This document shows, one piece after another, positions 22,416 to 34,500 of a stretch of 64,000 nt of DNA. Position 1 is the stretch's first letter, and each line of letters opens with the position of its first letter. Where the stretch lies: NCBI GenBank assembly GCA_029532415.1, contig JAQOTA010000058.1, positions 868,001-932,000 of the forward strand, given 5' to 3'. The notes below the pieces were generated by a model. It made no database searches. It saw only the letters and a program-made list of their open reading frames with translations, and was not told where the DNA came from. Source of the stretch: Marasmius tenuissimus. Its lineage: Eukaryota; Basidiomycota; Agaricomycetes; Agaricales; Marasmiaceae. Both the position numbers and the translations under genes were made by a program.

Positions 22416-25400
22416 TTATGAGGACGCCGGAGTGTTGTATTTTTCGATCAACCGTTCGACTGGTGGATAACGACATCAATAACAGATATGCAAGCCCATC
22501 AAAGGATACAACGTACTCGAGAGGAGATGCTTGTTGTAAGCACTCGAGTACCGACGCATTGTCGGAATCTGGCCGCGAATGATAACGATGAGACGTTCGC
22601 GCTGATCCGCGTCTGCGACCATGACCGCACGTTGCAGAACATAATCTAGGTGATGGTTAGTAAGGTTATCATGACTGGTGCATGTAACTTACTGCCAAAT
22701 TGATCCTTCATCAGGGCTGGAACTGGAGCAGCTCCCTCAGTCTTGGGAACTAAAAACTCATCGACAAGAGTACGCCGAGTCTCTGTATCTGAAGAGACGA
22801 GGGCCTTCTCGCAGACGTTCGACGCGAACTTGTGGCGCGCCAGCTCAAGCAAATGTCCACGTAATTTGGAGATGACCAAAGCCCGGTCTTGCGGTTTTCC
22901 ATGCTCTATTATGAATTGGATAACATAGTTCTGTAACGGCATGTGAGTTCGAGATAGCAGAGAGGTTAGAGGAAGAAAGCTTACCCCGTACTGGTCCGTC
23001 ATTAATTGAACGGCTCGCCGGTGAAGTTCTTCGAGTAATGGAGCCACCATGTCCTCTGGAAGGTGCTCCAAGCAACGCTGGAGCACCCGGCATCCATATG
23101 AATTGGTTGCCAGATCCATTACACATCCTCGGAAGAGGCTCACGAACCCCAGGCGTTCAGGCGAAACACGCTCAATCAGTTTTTGTATGACCTGCGTACG
23201 TTCTTGAGTTGTGAAAAGACGTGTATGGTGGGAGCACCTACGTGATTCCCGTGCGCGTGCCGCACACAGTCTTGTATGTGCGGCTCCAGCTCCCGAACGA
23301 ACGTGCTCTGCTGTTCAGGAAGTATGCATTCGATAGCCTGAGGTAACGTGGTTGGTTAGAGGGTTAGCTATGGCGGAACAACCAACACACCTTTTGTACA
23401 ACACGACAGCCGTACATTTGTATCGATAGGGGGAAGACATGTCCCTCCATCGCGTTCGCCAATCTCGTTTTTTGCACCTGTGTCCCGTGCTCGAATATCT
23501 TCTGTATAACCTGTCGAAACGATTCGAACGGAAGCGAATCAGTGAACTGCACACGTTGAGTCGGCACATTGTCGACGCACATAATTACCAAATACATCTT
23601 GAATTAACTGCAAGGTGTTATTGGGGACGATTTCGTCGAACACGCTTTGCTTTTCTTCACTGGACGCAGTCTCGAGCTTTTGTTGAATAAAACGCGACCC
23701 GTGCTGATCACCACTGAACTCGACGATGTGTCCCCAAATATCCTACCCAGTAGGTGAGCGACCCTTCGGGATGTCGGCAGACACAAGCGTACCTTGAGCT
23801 CCCACACCCTCGATTTGTTCGTCCTGAACTCCTCCAATACGGGACTGCGGAATGTAACGGCACCGTCCCGTCGCATAGCTGGATGATATCCTTGCAACCC
23901 GGCGACGCCGGGTCCATACACCCCAGTGCCCGGTAGCATCACTGACATCTGTGCACCGAAATCAAGTGTCGGGGGGTAGCCTGGGATGTGGGGAGGGGGC
24001 GGTGTCGTTCGCAGTGCATTGAACATTGGATTCTGTGATATTAATTGCTGTTGCATATTATACTGGTGGGCGCGATATCAGCGAAACCCACGATCAAAGC
24101 ACTAGGAGGTTCTCTCACCGAAGCTTCGCGTTTCTTGTCTACCAGAAGGGGTGCTACAGGGTTTAACAGTGGTGGGTGTAACATTGAAGGGGGGCCTGGG
24201 GTATAAATTAGAGGCTGGTGTGTTGGATAGAAAAATTGAGATTGCTGCGGTGGAGGTGGCCGATTGAGACCATAGTCGTAGAACATGTGCTGCTGCTGGC
24301 GGTGAGGGTCAGGAAGGGCCATATTTGGGGGGGCAACATTTGCACTAGGAAACATCGACGGTGCCGAGATGTTACCTATAGCAGGAGATCCGTACATCGA
24401 AGGGTCCGTTGGGCCCCTGTAAGCATCATAGCCATATGTATATTCGGGGTAAGGGTCGCGGGGAGCAGGGGGGTAGTAGTTGGAATATGCTCCATAAGGC
24501 AGTCGAGGCTGTACAATGGACGGAGGCAAACGAGCTTGTGCTCCTTGGTTCGGTGAAGCTTGTGGAAGCTGAGCCAGTTGTCCATGTTCTCTGTTTGCGG
24601 AGAAATCCTCTTCGACGGCCATCCCACGGATAGCTATAGACAGGTCATCAACGACTGACGAAGACCGCACGGGGTCATGTCCACCAGTAGGGAAGCCTGG
24701 TTGCTGACCTGAGAAGCCCGTTCCAAACGGCGGCGAGGTGTTGGGGTAATGACGAGGTATGGCCTCCTTCGGAACGCTGTGTTCGCCGTAAAATGGTGAA
24801 TGAGCCTTTGTACGGTGATCCTGGCACCAGGATGTGAGCAATCTCGAGCAAACAATCAAGTCAAACATACAATCTTGGATCCCGAGAGAGATTGTGACGA
24901 CGCGTTTCTTTGCCTTGTAGAATGAATATTGAGAGGGAGTTGAGTTTCCTGGTGATGAGTTAGCTTCAGATGAACAAAAGTCTAACTTTCCCCCTACCAT
25001 CTGTGCTAACTCTTGGCTGTGAGGGTTTGACACGTCTTCATCCCAGTTACCACCGCTAGTCGGCCTCGAGGGCGTCCAGCCTTCGCGTAAATTGCCACGA
25101 TGGGAAACATCCGGTTGGACAGGAGAAAGGTCGGTAGGCGTGACAGAGGTGGACTGAGAAGGATTTAGTTTCGATGGGGACGCAGAGCCCCAAACCTAGA
25201 GGATATTGGATCAATTTTTCTACAAGAAGACGAGAAGTATCTTACACTCACCTGCCAACCTGAATTATACCCTGAAAGGTTGGCTGCGCCACCCACGCCT
25301 ACATTCAACATGTTGCCGGTAGTATTCGGAGTGAGCCGCTTTGGAGTGAACTAGAAGATCCAGAAAGGAATGATATGAGCAATCCGAGATTCTGGAAGTG

Positions 25401-25503
25401 CCGGATTGCAGGTAGGACACACATTAGAGGGGGAGTTCGTTGGGGATTGATTCCTGGAATGACTGGAGGATCCAGAAGGCTTTCTGGAAGAATCTCTTGA
25501 CAT
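22416..25503 (-). CDS. Pumilio (PUF) RNA-binding protein, PUM/Puf3 type
   Basis: A cytoplasmic repressor expected to bind mRNA 3' UTRs and recruit deadenylation. Thirteen exons give 807 residues: 25503-25423, 25350-25252, 25195-24998, 24948-24871, 24820-24119, 24062-23793, 23742-23581, 23510-23391, 23337-23242, 23191-22985, 22930-22693, 22645-22517, 22459-22416. The N-terminal 480 residues are disordered, with Ser/Pro-rich, Tyr/Pro-rich and Gln segments. Eight PUF repeats follow, with recognition residues SRFIQ, NYVIQ, CRVVQ, NHVIQ, CRVLQ, NYVIQ, SNVCE and NYVLQ. By the known PUF code these read UGUAUAUA, as in human PUM1 and yeast Puf3. The tail closes with a short helix (IERLIEKYN). Two short introns (24949-24997, 49 nt; 24821-24870, 50 nt) lie inside an otherwise open frame and their effects on frame cancel. 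Confidence 0.93.
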
Positions 25504-26663
25504 ATAGCAATGGGGTGGATCAAAAATTATGTCGACACTAAGATTGAACCGTGTCAGAAGACAGGAAACACGAGAGCGGAGGGCACGCACCTCAGCCAAG
25601 GCCGACCAGACACAGATTACACCGAAAGGATATGTGAGCGACTGGGGTCTATAAGATGAATTACTGGCGAGAGGGTGGTCAGAAAAAGAGCGGAAGATGG
25701 ATATTTGGAGTGGTGAAAGCGAGAGCGACTGCAGGGAGAAGAGTGGTGAATGAAGACGCGACTTACGGGTACGAAACAAGAGCTGAAAGGAAATGAAAAG
25801 AGCGTGACCTGTCTTGACTGAAAGGGCGACAAGTAGAGACCCGAGAGAAGGAGAAAAGACCCTAGAGGACCCTCCGCAAGAAATCGAGCGAATGGGGACG
25901 AATGTGAGGGAAATAATAAGTCAACATTATTATATTATTGTTGGCTTGAAACGAGTACAGACTCCGAGATCAGATGAGGTCACCTCCTAAAAAGGGCACG
26001 GTCATGTCTTCGGATTCAGCGCCTGACGCGCTTCTCTGGCTGTGAAGGACACCGCGTCATCTCCGCCATGCGGCCAATCTTTTTTTTATGTAGATCACGA
26101 CTATCATGAGTACGTTATTTCAGATCTGTTTGCGGTTTATTCAAGTTCGACTAGGTTCGACTGTTATGTCGTGTGCATGGACCAGGACTCCGATTCCGTG
26201 GTGTATTGCCGGCCTTGCGCACGGACCGAAGGCCTACTCGGCCAGTGACTTGGCAGATTCCCTGGAGAAGAAATGTCCGACGGTGCCAGAACGTACTTGC
26301 CTCCCGAATCCACGTACGTATCATCGCGTTAGAGAAATTTTCAGCAGGGATGTACTATGTCAAGAACGGAACATATGCCAGGCCGCTACATACCTCTCCA
26401 TTACTGTAATCCGCACCGCGACTAGGGTAAACTTTCAATTTCAGGGCTGACCGAGCCCGTCCCATCGTGCCACGTTATGTTTGAACTAAAGTTCACCACC
26501 CCTGCGACCCAGCACTGGTATAAGGGTACCTTCCGACCGTTTCATTATTAACTCGCTACTAAGTGGATGCTAAATGGGAAATACAATGGGTATGTCATGA
26601 ATAAAAACGAGAGCTGCAGACAAACCAGCAATGCTGGAGCAAGTCCCAGATCTCGTGAGTTAT
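25504..26663. other. Intergenic, about 1.2 kb
   Basis: This holds the Pumilio 5' region, an AT-rich stretch at about 25914-25945, and the kinesin-1 3' UTR. One weak small-gene candidate (26106-26545) is listed separately. No other feature is supported. Confidence 0.4.
26106..26545 (+). CDS. Weak candidate small gene, unrecognised
   Basis: An ATG at 26106 opens about 70 codons with several Cys residues and a YSASDLADSLEKKCPTVPE stretch, followed by plausible splice sites (GTACGT near 26314 and AG before 26343 or 26446). A second open piece near 26470-26545 ends in TAA. Exons could not be joined with confidence and no domain is recognised. It could be a small Cys-containing protein or chance. 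Confidence 0.18.
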
Positions 26664-29600
26664 CTATCGAGAGTTGAAGAACCAAGAGGCCCGTTTAGCT
26701 AGAGAAAAATCCGTTGAGCGGGCTTGCCTCATCAGGCACATGAAATGGCATCACTCACCACCGGCACTAAGTCAGGGATTCATCATAGATCTGGTTAAGA
26801 TAGACAAAGGAAAGTGAGAAAAATGTTACTCACCCGGCTTCTTCGCTCTGTAATCTAGAAAGAGGACTGGCGCTTGAAGTATTACCTGTCCCACTAATGG
26901 GTACCGGGACGGAGCTTGAGGAAGCGGTTCCTCCGCCTCCTCTCAAGGGCTTAGCGATTCTGCCAAAGCTCAATGGGGAGGACGCGGCCTTTTGTGCTGT
27001 GATATAAGAAAAAACATAATGAATTGCTACGTCGGCACGCCAATGAAAATACACGTACCCCGGGCTTGATCGAGTCTGTCCTTGACAGCTTGAAGTTGCG
27101 CCTCAAACTTCTGGTTCTGCACGGATAGGCGACGGTCCGCGTCTTGAAGTAAGGCCTCGAGGTTCTGAATACGCTCGTTTCGCGCTAGTAATTTACGTTC
27201 TGCAATGCCCGCTTCCTTCTTGAGTGTTGAGTTCTGGTCCACGAGCTACAGATAAAAAAATAATTATGAGCTCCGTGTGCCTCGCGATAGGCGATTTCGC
27301 CGATTTTTTTTTTACCTGCTTCTGAACCACGGTCAGTTGTTCAAGATTCCGCTCCAAGAACGCCATCTTCTTCTGTTGCGCCTTGCTGTTACTGTTTCGG
27401 ATGACGTTGTTGTATTGCTCCTTAATCTCGTCGAGTTGGATCTCTAACTCCACAACCTAAGAGACAGCGGGAAGGGAATGGAAGTCAGAAGCGATGGTAC
27501 CCTTGAAATTTGAAGACCTTGGAGTGTCTGACAAACCTTCTCACAACGGTTTTGCAAATCTCGCATGAGGGATTTCTTCACCCCATCGAATTCTGCAAGC
27601 TGAACATTGATTGCCTTCCGCGTGCGTTCGAGATCTTGTGCGCTTTCCGCGAGGTTCTTTCCGCCTTCAATTCCAGCGGAAGTCACAGCGAAGGCACGCT
27701 AAGAGAGAAAAGGTTAATCCTATTCAGAAAATCTTCAGTTCGCCGCACCTTCAGTTCTTCGTTGACGCTCTTCAAACTATCTATTGAGGCGTTGAGACTG
27801 CGAACTTCGTTGACCTTCATCTCTAATTGCTGCTTCAAGTCGTTGATTTCATTAACATGGGCGTCCCGCTTGGCGGCGTACTGCGCCTCCAGTTTGTTCT
27901 TAACGTACGAAATGAAACTTAGTAACGCTCAATGGCAGAACGGCGAGCACCGTACCTTGAAATCTGCCATCGACTCTGCGAGGTCTGCGTTGCTCGTCTC
28001 TTCATCGTGAATGGTTTTCTCTGTAAAGAATCAGTTCGGGTGAGTGGGGAATCAAGATGCGTGATGTCGAACTAACCCAGGAGTTCCTCATATTCGGCCT
28101 CCAGGCCAGCCACTCTACTCTCTAGCTCGTCCCTGCGCCTAGTGAGCATTTCATTCTCTTCCTGGCTTTGCCTCAACCTATCCACGGTATCGCGGATCAA
28201 GCTTTGGCCCTCCGCAAGCTGGCGACGGATGGCAGTAAGATCGTCAGCACTTAGGGCACTGCCGTCGGTGTCCATGTTGTCCAACTTGGCAAGGATAGAC
28301 CGAAGTTGTTCATCCTTCTCAGAGAAAGCACCTTGCTGTTCGTAATATAAGCGAAAAAAAGGAACGACCGTGGTAGAGGAGACACCCACAGCATCGAACT
28401 TGGCCATCATCAATACCATCTTCTCCTGCTTGCGCTTCTCCTTGTCTTCGGTAGAGGCATCCTTCTGAGAAGACTTGAGCTCAGCAATCTGCCTCTTGAA
28501 TTCCTCGAGCTCGCTCTTTGCGTCGGCGTTCTGTTCTTTGAGGATATCGATGGTGATGATGCCCTCCTTGTTGTCGTAATCTAACCGTTCGACTTGAAGG
28601 CGCAACTCGCTCAACTGGGAAGACATGGCTTTGTTTTCCTATTTGTAGCGCACGCTTCAGAACCCAAAAGTTGCGGAAGAAGGATCGAAATGTACCTTGC
28701 TGACTGTTGCCTCCTGTTCCTTCAGGAAGGTCAGTTCCTCCTTCAACTCTTTCACCAACTTCTCCGCGGTGTTCAATGTGCTCTCCTTCTCTGCGAGCGC
28801 GTCACTAAGCTCGTTCTCCCTTCTGAGGAAGTCCTCGCGCTCATCCTTGTCCAAACCGACGACAGTGGGCGTTTGTGGCCGACTATCCAACTCCGACCTC
28901 AACCCTTCTATGGCCGGGTTTACTGGAGTCATACTTCGTGAGGTAGAGATCGGTGTGGACGGTGCGGGGGATGTTGGCGTCTTCTTCGGTGCAGCAGCAC
29001 TTGCACCTGCAGAAGAGGCTGGTGCTCCTGATTTGCCGGGTGTCGCCCATTCCGCTTCCTCTACGTGTCCTCCACCCCGCCATATGGCAAGCTCCGCTTC
29101 TAGTGCTGCAATATACTTCTGGTATGAAGTGTTTGCAGCCTGCGCTTTGGCAAGTAGGCCCTTGAGCTCATGAGGCGACATCTCCGCGTTGACACGGGCA
29201 GAGTTCTTGATAGATTTAGCACGAATACCAAAGCGGAGGGTAGAAAGGGTCTCCGCCTCGTTGTAGGACGACGGGGAACAATTGATGATCAGAGTTGTTC
29301 GCGAGTTTCCACCGAGAGACTCTTGGAGAATTCGGGTGAGTTTAGAATCACGATAGGGTATATATTTGACCTTGTAAGAATGTCAGCTCGGTTCTCGAAG
29401 CAATTAGAGTAAGAAGATACCTTAGGGTCAGTAAGAGCATTGATGACCATTCCAAGAGCCGACAAAGACTTGTTGATTTTCTTTGCCTCCTCCAAAGTCT
29501 GGCCAGAAGCACCGGTCTTCCCAACTTTCTCCGAACCAGCCAGATCGACGAGGTATAGGTTACCGGTCTTCTGCGCTCCTGTTTCGGTGTTCTTCTGGTT

Positions 29601-30568
29601 TATTGTGATAAGGAAAATGGAGTGCGAGCGAGATGACTCCGCGTTCATGTCTTGAGAGGGATCAGAGTCGAATCTTGCATTTGCGCGAGGGTGAACTTAC
29701 TAGTCGATGAGACGACTCGCGCATTTCCTCCTGTTCGCATGATCTCGTACACTTCCCTCGCACTGCTCACGTAGTAATCGGATAGATTCTTCACATAGAC
29801 ACCTCTGGACTTTTCCTCGTGGACTTGAAGATTGTCGTTTTGAGCTGGCGATAGAGTGAGGTAGGGCCGGAAGTAGAGAGCGAAAGCTTCAACGTACGTG
29901 CAAGGAGATCGCGAATCTTTTCCAAGTAAATCTCCATGTAGGACACCTTGACGAGGTACTCGAGATGCGCGTCACTTTCCACGATAGACTGAAATATCTG
30001 TTCCGTTATTCTTGGTATTATACCCTTGAGCTCATCTGAATCTATGTCGGCACCCTGATGCGCGAGATTAAGAGGAGCGATTGCCAGGAGAATGCAGCGA
30101 CGCACCATCATTGTGAATGTCTTTCCACTACCAGTCTGGCCATATGCGAAAACAGTTCCATTGTATCCATCCATTACATCTGTGATAGAATGTTCACGAG
30201 GACGGGGGTGTCGATTTCGAGCTCGATCTCACCTTTGACAATGCTAGAAACCGTTGTTACCAAAAGAGTCGTTGATGATCAGGAGGGAAACGTACTCTTT
30301 AACTCCATAGTCGAAGACTTCTTGTTGTTGGGTCCCCATTGGGAACACTCTATCGAATGTAAATCCATCTTTTTCGGGCCCGGTTACCTGCTGCTGGGAC
30401 CGTAGCTGGACAGCGGTAAGGTTGTCGTTGAAATTGACGACGATTTCACCCCCTTCGCGATTTTCTATGGAATTCTGAGGCCGAAATCTGTGTACTCGGG
30501 TTGGTGCGAGAGGAGAGTGGCAGTCAGAATAGGACGCACCTGCAGACGACCTTGATGTTGTTCGACAT
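26664..30568 (-). CDS. Kinesin-1 heavy chain (conventional fungal kinesin)
   Basis: A plus-end microtubule motor for vesicle and organelle transport toward hyphal tips. Eighteen exons give 976 residues: 30568-30540, 30487-30296, 30243-30233, 30179-30106, 30054-29898, 29844-29701, 29650-29421, 29370-28696, 28638-28386, 28331-28077, 28020-27956, 27898-27749, 27698-27537, 27456-27316, 27245-27059, 26996-26834, 26766-26759, 26698-26664. The N-terminal motor has [43 protein letters not shown] and the neck [12 protein letters not shown] Pro/Thr-rich linker (residues about 390-440) is followed by long coiled coils and a tail ending [10 protein letters not shown], the fungal kinesin-1 ending. Exons of 11 nt and 8 nt are needed to keep the frame. 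The exon boundary at 28332-28385 could shift by a codon. Confidence 0.94.
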
Positions 30569-30907
30569 CCTGAGGATGAAACCTCTCCTCTATAGAGAGC
30601 GCAGTTTATAAGAGAAGACAGGGAAGATATGGAGGTTGGATGAAAGACTGAGCTTATAAGTCGTCAAAAGAGGGTGAGGAGGGTACGTGAACTGAGTGAA
30701 AGAGCTCGTGGCTGTTTACCAATGTTACTGCCGGTTTCTAGCTGAGTGTCACTAACACAATGAATTATGACATGCGGTCACCCTCCCTGAGTTTCTGCTC
30801 AAGCCCAAATTCAACCCGAGCATTGCCCAGCTCGCAAACTGATATTTTTCGGGATACAGAACATATAATATACAGATCTATTGCATTATAGGGTCGTTGG
30901 CCTGTGT
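30569..30907. other. Intergenic
   Basis: 5' region of kinesin-1 and 3' UTR of ELF1, both on the minus strand. A TATA-rich run occurs at about 30863-30873. No gene is seen. Confidence 0.4.
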
Positions 30908-31362
30908 TCATTCAATATCACTTCCTTCGATAGAGGGACTCCTGGCTGCAGCGACTGGCCGGCTAGAGGACGCAGCGGGTCGACGATTTGACGCTTCCTT
31001 CTGTGCATCATCAGCAGCATCAATCCATTCTGAATATATGTCGATGGGTTCTGTCAGATCTACAGCGAATGTCGAGAATGTGAGTCAAGTTTTCAGTGCG
31101 TGAAAGGAGTTCACGTACGATTGACTTTTCCTTGATAGCGCTGGTCGCAAGTCCTGCAAACCAGATACCCAATACCTTCTTTCCTGTCAATTCTGACGGT
31201 CACGGACTTGTCGTGGTGGCAAAATAGGCATGTAAAAGTTGTATCTAATGGTGGCGAAATCCATCAGCCCCAGAACTCAAGTGAAAAACATGGAAGCGCA
31301 CCAAGAGGAACCTTTTGTCGGGAAGGGCCGGGCTTGCGGGATGATTTCTTTCTTTTACCCAT
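30908..31362 (-). CDS. ELF1: Transcription elongation factor ELF1
   Basis: A small conserved zinc-binding factor that travels with RNA polymerase II through chromatin. Exons 31362-31302, 31244-31119 and 31059-30908 give 112 residues. The start is the family's basic MGKRKKSSRKP tail. The zinc ribbon has CLFCHH and, 21 residues on, CRTCDQRYQGKVN, giving two CxxC pairs; TEPIDIYSEWIDAAD follows. The C-terminal 35 residues are an Ala/Ser/Arg-rich extension found in fungal and plant forms. It is divergent from kinesin-5 with 176 nt between start codons. Confidence 0.96.
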
Positions 31363-31538
31363 GGCGGTGGTGGTGGTTTGGGGGAAACATTGCGCACAAA
31401 AGCAAAGTGAGGGTCACGACGACTGAACGAACACGTGACTAAACGCGGGCATGTTGTCGTGGTTTGTTTACTTGGTGTTCCCCTCGATCCTTTTCGTGAC
31501 GCTCATCGACGGCTCAGGCAGCCTCCACATTGCCAATC
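31363..31538. promoter_or_regulatory. Divergent promoter, ELF1 / kinesin-5
   Basis: Only 176 nt separate the two ATGs. A GGTGGTGGTGG-type run next to the ELF1 start and CCTTTTCGTGACG before kinesin-5 are the only visible landmarks. Confidence 0.4.
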
Positions 31539-34500
31539 ATGGCTACTCGTCGCCCCCCTTCGTCACGCTCGATATCAAATCCTAGAGCTGCAGCTGCTCC
31601 CCCTCCCAGGCCCCGTTCAATCATGTCGAAATCGGGCCCTTCCACGCGTACCAACGACGAGCAGGCAGAAAGCAATGCTGCAACCATCCAGAAGACCGTT
31701 CGAAGGAATGACGAGGTAGATGCAAATATCAAAGTCGTTATTCGATGTCGAAAGCGCTCGGAACGCGAGATACAAGATAACTCTCCCGTCATAGTCACTT
31801 CGAGCGGTGCGAAAGGCAACCAAGTTTCCATTGAGACTGCAGCCCCGCAATCCACTCTCGGCATCGTAACACTCCCACCTGTTCGGACGTATCCTTTCGA
31901 CTTGGTGTTTGGACCCGAAGCAGACCAGGCCATGCTATATCACGAAGTTGTCAATCCAATGTTAGAACAGGTTGTGGGGGGCTATAATTGCACCTTGTTT
32001 GCATATGGGCAAACAGGGACAGGGAAAACGTGCGTCTACTGCTTATATGCATGATTCCGCTTACTGATTGCCTACTCAGATACACTATGCATGGAGACTT
32101 AGTCCCAACCCCGATGGGCAACCCTTCACCTCACGCGGGCATGATACCACGAGTCCTCTTTCGGCTATTCCACTACCTCGAGAAGAACAAGATGGACTTT
32201 AGTGTCAAGGTCTCGTACATCGAGCTTTACAACGAAGAGTTGCGCGACCTCTTAGCACCCGACCTTTCTGCACCGAATGGATCTACCCAGCCCATGGGTT
32301 TCGGAAAAGACTCGGGCAAAGGTGCCGACGGCGGACTGAGGATATACGAAGACGCGAACAAGCGAGGCGTCTTTGTCCAAGGCGTTCAAGAGGCTTCCGT
32401 CACTAGCTGTGCGCAAGCCCTTGAGCACTTGACCAAAGGAAGTCATCGCCGTCAGATAGCAGCAACCAAGTTCAACGACCACTCCAGTCGATCTCATTCA
32501 ATCTTTACCTTAACTGTCCATACTCGGGAGAGCGGTGTTGCCGGAGAGGACTTATTGCGCGTCGGAAAGTTCAACCTGGTTGACCTCGCTGGTTCAGAGA
32601 ATATTGGGCGGTCAGGGGCGGAGAACATGAGGGCCCGAGAGGCAGGAATGATTAATCAGAGCCTTCTGACACTGGGAAGGGTGATAAACGCGCTCGTAGA
32701 CAGGTCTTCTCATGTCCCTTACAGGTGAGTCCGGCACCAAATACTCGAGCCGACCCCCACTTACATTTGCGTATGCTCAGGGAATCCAAATTAACACGGC
32801 TTCTTCAAGACTCGCTCGGCGGGCACACCAAGACGTGCATCATTGCCACTGTATCCCCTGCTCGCTCGAATGTGGAGGAGACGCTTTCCACTCTCGACTA
32901 CGCCATGCACGCCAAATCTATCAAGAACAAGCCTGAAGTCAATCAACGAATGACTCGCAACTCCTTGATCAAGGAATACGTTGCCGAGATTGAGCTCTTG
33001 AAAGCGGATTTGCAGGCGTCAAGAGAGAAAAGCGGGATCTATTTCTCCGAGGACTCTTGGATTCAGCATACTAAAGAGGACGAACTACGTCAAACCGAGC
33101 TTGTGGAAGCCAAGAAACAGGTGGAGATCGTGGAGAAACAACACCGTGACGTGCAGGAAGAACTCGACCAGAGTATCGGAATGTTGAAGCAGAGAGAGGC
33201 CGAGTTGAAGGGTACGAAAGAGAAGCTAGTTGTGGCTGAGCGCGACTTGGTTGAGAAGGACATTGAGTTGAAAGGGTTGAAGGTGGCGTTAGAAGAAGAG
33301 ATAGTCGTTCGTCAAGCCCACGAGACCACAGAGAGTGCTCTCGATGCTGTCGCAAATGGCCTGAAGGTCGTCGCTCACGACAGCATCCAAGATAACGCTG
33401 GCCTGATGGAGAAGCTTGGTGAGTGGTTGTGGATCTTTCGTCCGCTCTCATCTGAAAACATCTATAGATCGCAAGGAGGCTATACTGCACACCAACTTAC
33501 AAGCCGTTCAAATCCACGGGACGACTATCGCTTCCGCAACCAAAATTCTCTCCCAGAAACTGGACGAATACGCGGAGTCTCACGCCAGCCGCGTCGCCAT
33601 GTTACGGCGTATCAATCAGGAATTCGAAGCAAAGCATGCAGAGGCACTCGAGGCTTGCGGTGGGCGGGTTCAGCAACAGCTTCAAGACGTTGAAGGTGCT
33701 TTGCAGTCTATGCGTTCCCACGACTCCGTGGAGACGCAGGCCCTCGAGAGTCTTCGAAAGGTTGTGGAGGGCACACAACATACGTTCCAGACTGGCTTCA
33801 AACAATGGGCGGAGAAGATGACTTCGACCAATGAACAGACATACACTCAGCTCGATCGAACTCTCGTCAGCGCATTTGCAGAGTTTGACAAGACCACGAA
33901 GGGATTGCATTTACTCCTAGAGAGCGTCATTATTGGTGCCTCCAAATTTGCAGACTCTGAACGACACGCCATCTCAGCAGCTCAGAAACTCGTCGACGAC
34001 GCCACGCAAGCCGAAAATTCCCGTCTCCGACAACAGAACGAAAATCTGCTCCAGGCGCTAGAAACCCAGAGGGCTGAAGGCACCAAGGCGAAAGATAGCC
34101 TCATCCAGCGCATATCCGGTCTGCTCGGCGAATTCATGGAAACTCGAGACCACAACCTACGAAAGCTCATCGCTCCCGTAGCAGCGGACAACGAGTCCGC
34201 CATCGGTTGTATGGACGGGCTCTCGGAGCAACACAGGGCGGTCACGAGCCAGATGAAGAACGAGGGCGTCGCCTTCAATAGAGGGCTCGATAAAGGGAGA
34301 GCCCAGTCCAAGACGACAGTAGAAGAGTTTAACAAGGTGAGGTATAGCTGCTGGAAGTGTCCTTGTTTTCTCGACTAAAATAATCTTCAAAGGTCACCCT
34401 TTCCACAAGGGAAACTGTGAACTCAAATCTTACCGGCGCCGAACGGAGACTGTCGAAGGAGGTCACGTCGTATTGCCAAGAAGTGCAAGGGCAGACTCAA

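Noticed and set aside
28697..29173. 158-codon plus-strand open frame
   Set aside because: Antisense shadow of the kinesin-1 linker and coiled coil.
33982..34335. 117-codon minus-strand open frame
   Set aside because: Antisense shadow of the kinesin-5 coiled-coil exon; no family features.
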